Shown: positions 26,391 to 34,542 of the stretch, one piece after another
Layout: every line of letters starts with the position of its first letter
Position numbering within the stretch: the stretch's first letter is position 1
From: JAICYJ01 sp963737445
Lineage (GTDB): Bacteria; Actinomycetota; Thermoleophilia; Gaiellales; JAICJC01
DNA length: 64,000 nucleotides
Direction of reading: 5' to 3'
Assembly (NCBI GenBank): GCA_963737445.1
Contig: CAVTSO010000015.1
Span: 186,001 to 250,000, forward strand
Made by a program: the position numbers and the translations under genes
Notes under the pieces: model-generated
The model's input: only the letters and a program-made list of their open reading frames with translations
Told to the model about the DNA's origin: nothing
Databases searched by the model: none

Positions 26391-28100
26391 TCAGTGGTTC
26401 GCAGCGTCGGTGACGACTGGTATGGACACTCTGACCTCGGTTCCTCCGGTGGTGGGCGTACGGATCTCAAGCGTGCCACCAATCAACTCCACACGCTCCT
26501 GCATCCCGATCAGGCCGAACCCCTCGGTGCCACGCTGCTCGCCCATGCCGGCCCCGTTGTCCGCGACCCGTACGTCGATGGTCTCATCGCCCTCGATCAC
26601 GGAGACCACTACCCTGGTCGCCCCGGAGTGCTTGATCACGTTGTTGAGTGCCTCCTGAACGACGCGGTACAGCGCGTCCTCGAGCGGTGCCGACAGACGG
26701 TCCGTCCGCCGGCCACATTCGAATGCGAGGTCGATGTTCATGTCAACCTCGAGATCGCTCACGCCACCGAGCCGATGCAGGAGGTGCTCGAGTGCAGGCT
26801 GAACACCGGCCTCGTCGAGGATCGGAGGCCGCAGGTCGTTGATGAGTTGTCGGAGCGAAGCTATGCCGAGCGTGATCTGCTCGACGGCCTGGTCGAGCAT
26901 GCGCTCGACCTTCTCCCGGTCCTCGGTGCGGCGCGCCGAGGACAGGATCAGCTTCAGGCTGGCCAGGTCCTGCAGCGTCTCGTCGTGCAGTTCGCGCGCC
27001 CAGCGTCGGCGTTCACCTTCCGACGCCTCGATACCACGGCGCGCGCGATCCTCAGCCACATTGCGACCAGTGGCCACCGCGGTTGCGCCGCTGCTGGCGA
27101 ACGCGTCCAACAGCCGCTCAGCATCAGCGGAAAATCGATCCGCACCCGACTCCGGATCGAGTGCGCCCAGCAAGCCGACCACCGTCCCCCGGAACACCAG
27201 CGGCACGAGCAGCGCCGCCCGCGCATCGATTCCCTCGACGACCTTCACGGTGTCGCCCGGCTCGGCAACCAGATGCACCGCCCGTCGACGCTCGAGCGCG
27301 GCCGCTGCCGGCGTCGCTCGCACGTCCACGACCTGATGCTCAAGCGACCGCTCCAACTCGCCGGCAACCGCATCGATCGTCAAACGCCCGCCGGATTCAA
27401 GTGCGACGAACATCGAGCGCGCGCCGACAAGCGCCCGCCCCCGTTTGACGATCAGTTCCAGGATCCGGTCGAGATGTGTTTCGTCACCGACCGCCCGCGC
27501 GACCGCAAGCGCCGCCTCGAAGCCGGCGACGGCTCGCTGGAGCTCATCGCGGCGCTCGGTCGCCCGCCGGTACAGGCGCGCGTTTTCGATGGCAAAGCCG
27601 GCCCACTCGGCGAGCACGACCAGCGCCTGCTCGTCTTCCGCGGTGAACTCGCCGTCCTGCTTGTCCGTCAGGTAGAGGTTTCCGAACACCGAGTTGCGAA
27701 TACGCACAGGCACGCCGACGAAGGTGGTCATAGGTGGATGGCCGGACGGGAACCCGTACGATCGAGGGTGGCTGCCGACATCTGCCAGCCGCAGTGGCTG
27801 CGGGTCTGAGATCAGGACCCCGAGCACACCGTGCCCCTGCGGCAGGTCCCCGATCTGGGCGCGGGTCTGCTCATCGAAGCCCAAGGTCAGGAACCGCTCG
27901 AGGCCGTCGCCGTGCTGGTTGAGCACGCCGAGTGCCGCGTACCGTGCCCCCGTCAGGTCACGGGCCGCCTCCAGTACCGACTGAAGCACAGCCTCCAGCT
28001 CAAGTTCGGAAACGATCGACCGGCCGACGTCCAACAGGCGCCGGAGTCGCGCCTCGTCGAGCGCTGCGCCCACCTCATTCAGCTCGGAGATGCCGTTCAC
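26391..28100 (-). CDS. Sensor histidine kinase with two GAF domains (DevS/DosT-like)
   Basis: 569 residues, no membrane helix. GAF-A spans about 25-178 and GAF-B about 185-345. The dimerisation/phosphoacceptor helix has RRRWARELHDE (His372), and the HATPase domain has EALNNVIKHS (483-492), DNGAGMG (514-520) and GFGLIGM (527-533), the HisKA_3/NarX family layout. GAF-A contains YGFPSGHPPM (His121) followed by TFVGVPVR and FGNLYLTDK; in mycobacterial DevS/DosT this segment carries the haem-ligating His. A haem-based O2/NO/CO sensor is therefore plausible, but the His is also kept in some haem-free homologues. Encoded 15 nt after the regulator gene. Confidence 0.92.
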   Translation of the reverse strand: MNGISELNEVGAALDEARLRRLLDVGRSIVSELELEAVLQSVLEAARDLTGARYAALGVLNQHGDGLERFLTLGFDEQTRAQIGDLPQGHGVLGVLISDPQPLRLADVGSHPRSYGFPSGHPPMTTFVGVPVRIRNSVFGNLYLTDKQDGEFTAEDEQALVVLAEWAGFAIENARLYRRATERRDELQRAVAGFEAALAVARAVGDETHLDRILELIVKRGRALVGARSMFVALESGGRLTIDAVAGELERSLEHQVVDVRATPAAAALERRRAVHLVAEPGDTVKVVEGIDARAALLVPLVFRGTVVGLLGALDPESGADRFSADAERLLDAFASSGATAVATGRNVAEDRARRGIEASEGERRRWARELHDETLQDLASLKLILSSARRTEDREKVERMLDQAVEQITLGIASLRQLINDLRPPILDEAGVQPALEHLLHRLGGVSDLEVDMNIDLAFECGRRTDRLSAPLEDALYRVVQEALNNVIKHSGATRVVVSVIEGDETIDVRVADNGAGMGEQRGTEGFGLIGMQERVELIGGTLEIRTPTTGGTEVRVSIPVVTDAANH

Positions 28101-28115
28101 CTCGATCCTCGTAGC

Positions 28116-28772
28116 TCAGTGCTTGTCCAGCATCCCTTGGTCGATCGCATACTGCACGAGTTCCGATCGCGCCTTGAACCCAAGCTTCTGCATGATATGC
28201 GCGCGATGCGTTTCGGCGGTGCGCGTGGAGATGTACAGCCTGGCGGCGATCTCCTGGTTGGTGTGGCCCTGTGCAAGCAGCAGCAGCACCTCATGTTCGC
28301 GGTCTGAAAGCGGATCCGCGGCGGCTCGTTCGCGATCCTCCAGGTCCGCCTCCATGAGTCGCGCTCCCAGTTCGGGGTGGAGGTATCGGTTGCCGGCGGC
28401 CACTTCGCGTACCGCGGTTGCCAGTTCTTCTTCGGCGGCGTCCTTGAGAACGTAGCCGCCTGCGCCGTTTGCGAACGCATGTCTGACGTGGTGGGCGTCA
28501 TCCTCCATCGAGAGGATCAAAATTTTCGCCTCCGGCGCCTCGATCCGCAGCTGCCCGATCGACTCGACTCCATCGCCGTCTGGAAGCCGCACGTCGAGCA
28601 CGATCAGGTCAGGCACATGGCGACGCGTCTTGAACACGGCGTCGCGGATGTCGCCAGCTTCATCGACCACCTCCAGCCCGTCCTCGGACTCAAGCAGCAT
28701 GCGCAGACCGGCGCGGACGACCCGATGGTCGTCGACCAACAGGATGCGCAGCGGCCGTTCCACGTTCGACAT
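28116..28772 (-). CDS. NarL/FixJ-family response regulator (DevR/DosR-like)
   Basis: 218 residues: receiver domain with DD at 14-15, phosphorylated Asp60 (DLIVLDVRLPDGDG), Thr/Ser position Ser88 and Lys110, then a LuxR-type helix-turn-helix at about 153-210 (LSDREHEVLLLLAQGHTNQE). It heads the operon with the GAF kinase, its probable partner. The start at 28772 lies 8 nt from a CATAAT -10 box, so the mRNA may be nearly leaderless. Likely regulates the USP, fermentation and pump genes nearby; that regulon is inferred. Confidence 0.93.
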   Translation of the reverse strand: MSNVERPLRILLVDDHRVVRAGLRMLLESEDGLEVVDEAGDIRDAVFKTRRHVPDLIVLDVRLPDGDGVESIGQLRIEAPEAKILILSMEDDAHHVRHAFANGAGGYVLKDAAEEELATAVREVAAGNRYLHPELGARLMEADLEDRERAAADPLSDREHEVLLLLAQGHTNQEIAARLYISTRTAETHRAHIMQKLGFKARSELVQYAIDQGMLDKH

Positions 28773-28780
28773 GGAGGTCG

Positions 28781-28816
28781 ATTATGCCGGATCGCCGGTG
28801 ACTTGACGTCAGTCAC
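28781..28816 (-). promoter_or_regulatory. Promoter of the two-component operon with inverted repeat over -35
   Basis: On the minus strand a CATAAT -10 (28781-28786) precedes the regulator start by 8 nt. The -35 region has no good consensus and is covered by GTGACT-N7-AGTCAC (28798-28816). A weak -35 overlapped by a dyad is the layout of activator-dependent promoters, and DosR boxes have the related core GGGACT...AGTCCC. Autoregulation is a reasonable reading. The dyad is also in the upstream region of the divergent USP gene at 28949. Confidence 0.45.
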
Positions 28817-28948
28817 GGACGATGCAGCCACGTCAGGGGTGGAACGGACGGCGCTGCGACAAAGCCACAGCACGCCATGTGGGCGGCGCGGACGCGTCTT
28901 CACGCCACGGGTACGACGATAAACCGAAATCGACGAGGAGGAGACGTG

Positions 28949-29422
28949 ATGTCCAAGACAGTTGTACTTGGGTTGGACGGATCGACCGATTCGGTTCGGG
29001 CGATTCCGTACGCGACCGAGCTCGCGGGCGAGGACGGCCGTATCATCGCCGTGCACGTTCGTGAGGTGCTGCTGGGACGCGCCGGGGGACAGCCGGTTGC
29101 CGTCAATGAGGAAGAGATCGAGGCCGATGTCCGCCACCAGGTCGCCGACATCAACGCATCCGGCGTGAGCGCCGAGATCAAGGTGGTCTCCTCGGTGGCC
29201 GGTGGCCCCGCGCACGTGCTGGCTGACGTCGCCCGCGACGAGCACGCCGACCTGATCGTGGTTGGAACCCGAGGGCGCCGCCAAGTTGCAGGACTGATCC
29301 TCGGCGGCGTCACGCATCGCCTGCTGCATATCGCCCGGTGCCCCGTGCTCGCCGTTCCGCCGGCATCGGCCGGAAACGACGCGGACTCGGCGGACGCGGC
29401 CGCGGTCGCAGGAAACGCGTAA
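28949..29422 (+). CDS. Universal stress protein (second type)
   Basis: 157 residues starting MSKTVVLGLDGSTDSVRAI; strong ribosome binding site GAGGAGGAG just upstream. The nucleotide motif is GTRGRRQVAGLILGG, with Gly-Gly where the other three island USPs have Gly-Ser, and the segment THRLLHIARCPVLAVP is of the common UspA type. It is therefore from a different subgroup from the USPs at 1992, 25502 and 30408. Transcribed divergently from the two-component operon, probably under its control. Confidence 0.9.
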   Translation: MSKTVVLGLDGSTDSVRAIPYATELAGEDGRIIAVHVREVLLGRAGGQPVAVNEEEIEADVRHQVADINASGVSAEIKVVSSVAGGPAHVLADVARDEHADLIVVGTRGRRQVAGLILGGVTHRLLHIARCPVLAVPPASAGNDADSADAAAVAGNA

Positions 29423-29433
29423 TCAAGAGAGGA

Positions 29434-29475
29434 GAGCGTGGGTGCCCATTGTCGGGATCCGGGCTGCCCACGCTC
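29434..29475 (+). terminator. Hairpin after USP gene
   Basis: Arms at 29434-29447 and 29461-29475 (GAGCGTGGGtGCCC against GGGctGCCCACGCTC) start 12 nt after the USP stop. There is no T-tract, as is frequent in high-GC actinobacteria. The rest of the 29423-29636 gap holds nothing recognised apart from the ribosome binding site of the next gene. Confidence 0.5.
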
Positions 29476-29636
29476 CGCTCTGGGCGTCTCCTGACTTTGC
29501 TTCGCTGCGGGAAAACGCGTACTCAGCCAGCGAGGAATCCCGCCCGTAGCTCCGTATCACAGCCGATGACCGGCGTGCCCGAGCCGCCGAGACTTTGCCC
29601 AGAAGACCACGACTCAACGGATAGGGAGGATTAACC

Positions 29637-30269
29637 ATGCGGCGAGCATTTGAATACGGAGGGTTTGTTGCAGCTGTTGTGCTGATCGCCTTTGGCATCG
29701 GCGCGATTGTGATGGGCATCAACGCCCGCGGCACCGTGCACGACACGCTGGCACAGGAGCAGATTGTTGGCACGCCCGACATGACGCCACAGGCGATCAA
29801 GGCCGAGGCCAAGCAGGCCGGCCTGGACGTCTCGACGATCAGCTTCCCGACCGAGTCGGTCGCGGGGCTTGCGATCAACAACGGAGACCGTGCACACACG
29901 TTCGCCAACTACATGCGGATCCACGCGCTCGAGGCGACCGGTGGCCAGACCTACGCGCAGATGCCGCGCTACGCGACCGCCGACGGCAAGGGCACCAACG
30001 ATCCCGCCCAGGCCGTGAAGCTCAACGGTCAGCCGCAGGACAACGGCGCACGGCAGGTATGGGTGACCGAGACGGCGCTCGCCACCGCGCTCCAGTCGAG
30101 CTACATGGCCAGCCAGCTGTCGCTGTTTGCGATCGTGACCGGCATCGCGCTTCTGCTGTCCGGCATCGGCTTCGCGGTGCTGGCGGCCGGCGGCGCGCTC
30201 CGCAACCGCGACAACGCGGTCGGTTTCATTCACCGCCGCTCCCACGCCGACCAGGCCGTGACCGCTTAG
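29637..30269 (+). CDS. Conserved two-helix membrane protein, unknown
   Basis: 210 residues. Membrane helix about 8-28, a ~130-residue extracytoplasmic region containing MTPQAIKAEAKQAGLDVS, AINNGDRAHTFANYMRIHAL and EATGGQTYAQMPRYATADG, then a second helix about 160-184 and a basic cytoplasmic tail. I recognise no named domain; the YMRIHALEATGG block looks strongly constrained. Start supported by AGGGAGGA upstream. Placed among USP genes, so probably a stress-island envelope protein. Confidence 0.8.
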   Translation: MRRAFEYGGFVAAVVLIAFGIGAIVMGINARGTVHDTLAQEQIVGTPDMTPQAIKAEAKQAGLDVSTISFPTESVAGLAINNGDRAHTFANYMRIHALEATGGQTYAQMPRYATADGKGTNDPAQAVKLNGQPQDNGARQVWVTETALATALQSSYMASQLSLFAIVTGIALLLSGIGFAVLAAGGALRNRDNAVGFIHRRSHADQAVTA

Positions 30270-30407
30270 AACGGTCTCCTCACACGGCGGATTCCTCGGA
30301 GGGTCGTCCAGACGGGCGGCCCTCCGAAGTTTTCGGACAGAGGCATCGGCGTTTCCAACATGAGGCACAAACTCCGCCACCAGCAGCCTTCATCCTGGGC
30401 CTCGAGC

Positions 30408-30836
30408 TCAGCCGGAGTGAGGGTCGTGCACGACGACCACGGGGCACACGGCGTGAGCCGTGCACTGCTGGCTGACCGATCCGAGCAGCAGCCCGGCGAA
30501 CCCTCCATGACCTCGCGATCCCACAACCAGCAACTCGGCGTCGCGAGACTCCTCGAGCAGCGCCTGAGCGGCGTTGCCCTCACGGGTCACGATGTCGACC
30601 GTACTCGCGCGATCAGCGCCCAGCACCTCGACGATCTCTTGCTTGGCGACATCGACGGCGCTCTGCCGGAGTGCGTCCAGATCGAGGTCGACGTACGTCG
30701 GTGCCGTATAGAGCCCGGTCGGCACGTGCCACGCTGAAACCACCTTCAGGGTGGCCTGCCGAAGCACGGACTCCTCGGCGGCGAACCGGAGCCCTGCCCG
30801 GGAGCCGGCGGAGCCATCTATCCCGACGACGATCAC
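30408..30836 (-). CDS. Universal stress protein, single UspA domain
   Basis: 142 residues from GTG 30836 (VIVVGIDGSAGSRAGLRF). The nucleotide motif GSRGHGGFAGLLLGS is intact and the C-terminus ends CPVVVVHDPHSG. Most similar in this window to the USP at 1992. The frame is open upstream but without USP homology. A 15-bp palindrome lies 13 nt upstream of the start. Divergent from the gene at 31031. Confidence 0.88.
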   Translation of the reverse strand: MIVVGIDGSAGSRAGLRFAAEESVLRQATLKVVSAWHVPTGLYTAPTYVDLDLDALRQSAVDVAKQEIVEVLGADRASTVDIVTREGNAAQALLEESRDAELLVVGSRGHGGFAGLLLGSVSQQCTAHAVCPVVVVHDPHSG

Positions 30837-30849
30837 AACCGCAGTCTTG

Positions 30850-30864
30850 CAGGTGCGGCACCTG
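30850..30864. promoter_or_regulatory. 15-bp palindrome before USP start
   Basis: CAGGTGC-G-GCACCTG, perfect 7-bp arms, in the divergent region between the USP (30836, leftward) and 31031 (rightward). Candidate operator or 5'-UTR hairpin; no regulator assigned. Confidence 0.35.
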
Positions 30865-31030
30865 GGCGCGGCAGCTGTCCACCGATACAGCCTGGAGGAA
30901 ATCGCCGCCTGGTCAGGCACCGGGCGAGTGAATCGGCTGCAACGCGGGTTGTCCGTAGCGAGATCGGGGCGTACCCGGATGCGAGGGGCTCCCGCCCGCG
31001 ACCAGACTGGGATGGACAAGGAGGAACACC

Positions 31031-31342
31031 ATGAGAAAGCACCGGGTAGCCGTCATCGCCCAGATCCGACCCGGAAAGCGTGCTGAGTTGAAGCAGCTGA
31101 TCCGGCTCGGCCCGCCGTTCGACCTCGCCGAGCACGGGTTCACCCGACACGAGGCGTTCCTCGGTGACAACGACATCGTCCTGATCTTCGAGGGTGCCAC
31201 GCCTGCCACGGACACCCAACGCCTCGTCTCGACGCTCGCGGCCGACCAGCTCGCGAAGCTCGGCACGCTGGTGTTGGCCCCGCGGATGCTGAGCGAATCC
31301 TTCGAGTGGCACTCCGAGCTGGACGCGGCTCCGTCGGTCTGA
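31031..31342 (+). CDS. Small uncharacterised protein, 103 aa
   Basis: Begins MRKHRVAVIAQIRPGKRAEL, with LGPPFDLAEHGFTRHEAFLGD and NDIVLIFEGATPA following. The strand-helix order resembles antibiotic-biosynthesis-monooxygenase-like (dimeric alpha/beta barrel) proteins, a weak fold-level hint. Strong AAGGAGG upstream supports the start. The stop shares one base with the next start (TGATG), so the two genes are coupled. Confidence 0.75.
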   Translation: MRKHRVAVIAQIRPGKRAELKQLIRLGPPFDLAEHGFTRHEAFLGDNDIVLIFEGATPATDTQRLVSTLAADQLAKLGTLVLAPRMLSESFEWHSELDAAPSV

Positions 31343-31569
31343 TGGAAGCGCGGAACTGCACTCTCCAGGATGCGGTGGGACGCCACGAGCGGTGTCCAGG
31401 CGAAACCTGCCCGTTCTGGGCTGGCCGCGGTTGCGCGCTCGACGGGGCGCGCGGAGACATCGAGACGAATCCCGAGTTAGCGCGTTACCTGCTCGACCTG
31501 CGGGCATCCGCGGCCGGCGTCAAGGGCTGGGATCCGTTCCGACTGCTCCCTCGGAATCCGTCAGGCTAG
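31342..31569 (+). CDS. Cysteine-rich small protein, 75 aa
   Basis: MEARNCTLQDAVGRHERCPG leads into ETCPFWAGRGCALDGARGD, with four Cys in 37 residues (C-x11-C-x4-C-x6-C), then a helical segment NPELARYLLDLRASAAG. Metal binding is likely from the Cys spacing but is not shown. Coupled to the preceding gene. Confidence 0.65.
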   Translation: MEARNCTLQDAVGRHERCPGETCPFWAGRGCALDGARGDIETNPELARYLLDLRASAAGVKGWDPFRLLPRNPSG

Positions 31570-31594
31570 ATCGAAGGCTGCGCGCACGGGCGGA

Positions 31595-31600
31595 TACCAT
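31595..31600 (+). promoter_or_regulatory. -10 box of leaderless GST gene
   Basis: TACCAT is 6 nt before the ATG at 31607; no ribosome binding site is present. Same layout as several other genes here (33531, 36604, 40820, 45227). Confidence 0.45.
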
Positions 31601-31606
31601 CTGCCG

Positions 31607-32230
31607 ATGCTGCGGCTTCACTACATTCCCGGCACGGCGGCGATGGCACCACACGCAGCCCTCGCCGAGGTCGGGGCCGATTACACGCTGGTTCTGGTCC
31701 AAGAGGACGACCGCGGGCAGCGACCCTCGGCGTACCTCGCGCTCAACCCGTGGGGGCAGGTACCGACCCTGGAGGACGGCGATCTCGTCCTGACCGAGGC
31801 GGTGGCGATCATGCTGCACATCGCGGATCGCTTCCCCGAGGCCGGCCTCGGAGCCCCTGTCGGAACACGGGCCCGCTCGGAGCTCTACCGGTGGCTCTCA
31901 TACCTCTCGTACGCCGTGCAGACCGGCTACATGCACTGGTTCTATCCCGAGCGGTTCACGACCGACGCCGAAGGGGCGGCGGCGATCCGGGACCGCGCGT
32001 CCGCCACGTTGCGCCGGCACATCGACTGGATCGACGGCGAGCTCGCCACACGCCCGTGGCTCGTCGACGGGGGGCTGACCGGCGCTGACCTGTTCCTCTT
32101 CATGCTCACCCGGTGGGGCCGTTTTCAAGAGCCGCCGGCATGGGATTCGCCGAACCTGCGCGAACACTTCGACCGCGTGCTGCAACGGCCGGGCGTCCAG
32201 CGGATGATGACGGAGCAGGGACTCGAGTAG
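31607..32230 (+). CDS. Glutathione S-transferase family protein
   Basis: 207 residues. N-terminal thioredoxin-like half (MLRLHYIPGTAAMAPHAAL, NPWGQVPTLEDGDLVLTEA with the cis-Pro and Glu-Ala/Ser glutathione-binding segment) and an all-helical C-terminal half with GADLFLFMLTRWGR. Glutathione is uncommon in actinobacteria, so the thiol used is unknown. Probably leaderless. It is the last clear gene before the 44-bp repeat. Confidence 0.9.
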   Translation: MLRLHYIPGTAAMAPHAALAEVGADYTLVLVQEDDRGQRPSAYLALNPWGQVPTLEDGDLVLTEAVAIMLHIADRFPEAGLGAPVGTRARSELYRWLSYLSYAVQTGYMHWFYPERFTTDAEGAAAIRDRASATLRRHIDWIDGELATRPWLVDGGLTGADLFLFMLTRWGRFQEPPAWDSPNLREHFDRVLQRPGVQRMMTEQGLE

Positions 32231-32247
32231 CTCCCCATATGCAAGAA

Positions 32248-32291
32248 GAGGGATCGGCCTGGTTGGGCCGATCCCTCGTATCGGGGCGCCG
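32248..32291. repeat. 44-bp direct repeat, distal copy (att-like)
   Basis: Identical, in the same orientation, to 36103-36146. It comprises a 30-bp hairpin (12-bp arms, loop TGGTTG) plus 14 bp that at the other copy include the last 11 bases of tRNA-Pro. Here no tRNA follows; the similarity stops abruptly. This is the pattern left by integration at the 3' end of a tRNA gene. Its hairpin can also serve as terminator of the GST gene. Confidence 0.8.
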
Positions 32292-32930
32292 CGCAACCCC
32301 GGCGTCGCCGAAGAGCTCGCACTCATCTGCTGCCAGTGCAACTGCAAGTCGCGAATCGCATCTCGGCGCAGTGCGTGATGACCGACGGCACGCTCAGGCA
32401 AGCCGCCTAAGAGGCGAAACGCTCCCGGCTGGGCTCCACCCGCTGGGGCACTCGGTGCGGCCGGCGGCCGTCTAACCTACGACGAAGGGGCGGCCCGCAG
32501 GCGGTTGGCTCCCAACCTACCGCCGGCGGGCCGTCTGGACGACCTGCCTCGGACGATCCTGGCCCGGGGGTTCTAGGGCCAGGTTGCGTCCGCAGGCAAC
32601 ATACGCCGTACGAGACGCTGATGCCGCGTCAACGGTTCGCGAAGGCTCGGTCCGGGTCCGCGGCGAGGCGGGCGTTGCGAACACGCAGACCTTCTGGTGG
32701 TGGCGCGCTGGCAGCCCGGGGAGCTTCGGATCTCCCCGGGCGCCAGGCGTCTCAGATTCGCGCCTCAACCCCCTCAGGATGAGCTGCCTAGGCTCAGAGG
32801 GACTGTGTGCGCGTGCAACTACTATCGACACAAGCGACACGCACTTGAGCCCAAAGGCTTGCTGGGCTATACCGGTGGTCTGATGCGCGCAGTGCTGCAG
32901 GACCAGCACTTCGGTGCCGATAACCCAGGC
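32292..32930. other. Non-coding stretch inside the repeat-bounded segment
   Basis: No supported gene in about 640 bases. The only structure I see is the hairpin at 32492-32532. Open frames here lack start signals and recognisable protein patterns. Confidence 0.5.
32492..32532. terminator. Long GC hairpin
   Basis: GGCCCGCaGGCGGT (32492-32505) pairs with ACCGCCgGCGGGCC (32519-32532), 14-bp stem with one mismatch. No T-tract. Could end transcription from either side. Confidence 0.4.
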
Positions 32931-33077
32931 ATGGCCACCACGAAGGAAACGGCGGCATGTGAGAGCTGCGGCCAGTCTGTCGATCTCGAAACCGTCGTCG
33001 TCCTCTACACACGCGACGGTCACAAGCTGGTTCGCCACCGCCGCTGCCACATGCTCGACCTGCTCGGGCGAGCCTAG
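32931..33077 (+). CDS. Small zinc-ribbon-like protein, 48 aa
   Basis: MATTKETAACESCGQSVDLE followed by VVVLYTRDGHKLVRHRRCHML. A CxxC pair and a later Cys-His could form a metal knuckle. An alternative in-frame start at 32883 adds 16 residues. Function unknown; coding status moderately likely. Confidence 0.45.
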   Translation: MATTKETAACESCGQSVDLETVVVLYTRDGHKLVRHRRCHMLDLLGRA

Positions 33078-33530
33078 GCTGCTCGGCGCCGCGGGGCCGG
33101 CGCCGGTCACCGGGAGGCGTACAGTCGCAGCCCGTGGCCGTCTTCACCGAACGGATGCGCCGATGCGAGCGGTGCCGCACCGCACTTCCGGGACGCTCGC
33201 AAAGGTGTCGTGTGGCCCTGGAGGGCATCTGGGGCCGCGGTGATCTACCAGGTCAAGTGGTGTTCGCCGGTGGCGACCTGGCCGTTCGCCATAATCGACC
33301 TCCGGAGCGGCCCATTGGCGCGGAAAGCTCTCATCCGGGCTAGCGCGGGCGGCCGGCGCGTGCGGGCGAGTAAACTCTCAAGCGTGCGGCCAAGCCCCCG
33401 GCTGCGGCCTCGTCGGCGCTCATGAAGTCGCGCTCGGTGTCACGCGCGAGGTCGAGGATCGCCATCGACTCGACCCTGGATCACTGCTCGACGCTTCCCA
33501 CGTCGACGGTACCGCCGCCTCTGCCCGCGA
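33078..33530. other. Stretch without a supported gene
   Basis: A frame from 33134 (GTG) to 33343 encodes 69 residues with CERCRTALPGRSQRC, a possible metal-binding fragment, but no start signal or family supports it. Nothing else recognised. Confidence 0.35.
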
Positions 33531-33536
33531 TACGGT
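33531..33536 (+). promoter_or_regulatory. -10 box of leaderless methyltransferase gene
   Basis: TACGGT, 7 nt before ATG 33544, identical in sequence and spacing to the box before 45240. It favours ATG 33544 over the in-frame GTG 33535. Confidence 0.5.
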
Positions 33537-33543
33537 GGCGGTT

Positions 33544-34359
33544 ATGGATCCGCTTGAGGGGAGGGACGGAGCGAAGACGCCGGAGCAGGAGGTCGCCGAC
33601 ATCCTGCCGCTTGAGGTGGACGCGGCGGTGGCGCGGCGTGTGCTGGGCGAGGTGCCGTTCTGGTTCCACACGTTCGCGCTGAACCGCGCCGAGGGCATCT
33701 ACACGCCGGGCGTGGCGGTCGACCACCGCTATCGGCTGCCATTCTTGCCGGCCAGTTTCGCCGATCTGCGCGTCCTCGACGTGGGCACCTTCGACGGCTT
33801 CTACGCCTTCGTCGCTGAGGCACGCGGCGCGAAGCGGGTGGTGGCCATCGACAGCGAGCAGCACGTCGAGTGGGTACGCGCCCGCTGGGGCTCTGAGCCG
33901 GAGGGCGGCAAGGGCTTCCGCACGATCGCACGGCTGCTCGGGTCGCGCGTTGAATACCGCCGCCTAGACGCGTCAAGGCTCGATGAGCTGGGCGAGACGT
34001 TCGACTTCGTCTTTTGCCTGGGGATCCTGCACCGCGTTACCGATCCGCTCGGCCTGTTGCACCTCCTGCGCGCGCGCCTCGCAAACGGCGGCCGCGTCCT
34101 GCTAGAGACGTACGGCATCGGCGGCGACGATGATGATGGCAGCCCATCCATTCGCGTGCATCAACCGGGCGACGTGTACGCCGACGACGAGTTCGTCTAC
34201 TGGGGCTTTGCCGCCGAGGCGCTACGCCGCCTCGCTGAGCTGGCCGGCTTCACCGGGTTCCAGCTCCACGCCACCCCAATCATCGACGGACACCCACGCA
34301 TCATCGCAACGCTCACACTCGCCACCGACGATGGTCTTGATCCGGCCCGCCGCGAGTGA
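33544..34359 (+). CDS. Class I SAM methyltransferase, CmoB-like
   Basis: 271 residues. Lead segment VPFWFHTFALNRAEGIYTPG and DHRYRLPFLPASF, then SAM motif I VLDVGTFDGFYAF (about 77-89), acidic residue in VVAIDS, and FDFVFCLGILHRVTDPLGLL. The order resembles the CmoB/DUF1698 group, which modifies the wobble uridine of tRNAs, but also other actinobacterial methyltransferases of unknown substrate. It is the best-defined gene of the 3.8-kb segment next to tRNA-Pro; a tRNA target is only a suggestion. Confidence 0.85.
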   Translation: MDPLEGRDGAKTPEQEVADILPLEVDAAVARRVLGEVPFWFHTFALNRAEGIYTPGVAVDHRYRLPFLPASFADLRVLDVGTFDGFYAFVAEARGAKRVVAIDSEQHVEWVRARWGSEPEGGKGFRTIARLLGSRVEYRRLDASRLDELGETFDFVFCLGILHRVTDPLGLLHLLRARLANGGRVLLETYGIGGDDDDGSPSIRVHQPGDVYADDEFVYWGFAAEALRRLAELAGFTGFQLHATPIIDGHPRIIATLTLATDDGLDPARRE

Positions 34360-34456
34360 CACGCCCACCCCGGGGCGGGTGCCCTGGTGCGAAAGCGTGC
34401 GAACCGGCAGGCCGCCGCGGCGCGGCGACCGGTACGGTTGCCTGCGAGGGGATGTA

Positions 34457-34494
34457 GCCCGCCGGGGAGTGTGCTGGAGCTGACCCCGGCGGGC
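34457..34494. terminator. Hairpin between convergent genes
   Basis: GCCCGCCGGGG (34457-34467) pairs perfectly with CCCCGGCGGGC (34484-34494), 16-nt loop. It sits between the methyltransferase (rightward) and the gene at 34543 (leftward), so it may serve both. Confidence 0.5.
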
Positions 34495-34542
34495 CTCCCC
34501 CAAGTCGAGATCAACTCCGACCGGAACGCGGCCATCGTCCTC

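Noticed and set aside
28773..28948. Canonical mycobacterial DosR box (GGGACT...AGTCCC)
   Set aside because: Only the related GTGACT-N7-AGTCAC dyad is present; the canonical sequence was not seen here or in the other stress-gene promoters I examined.
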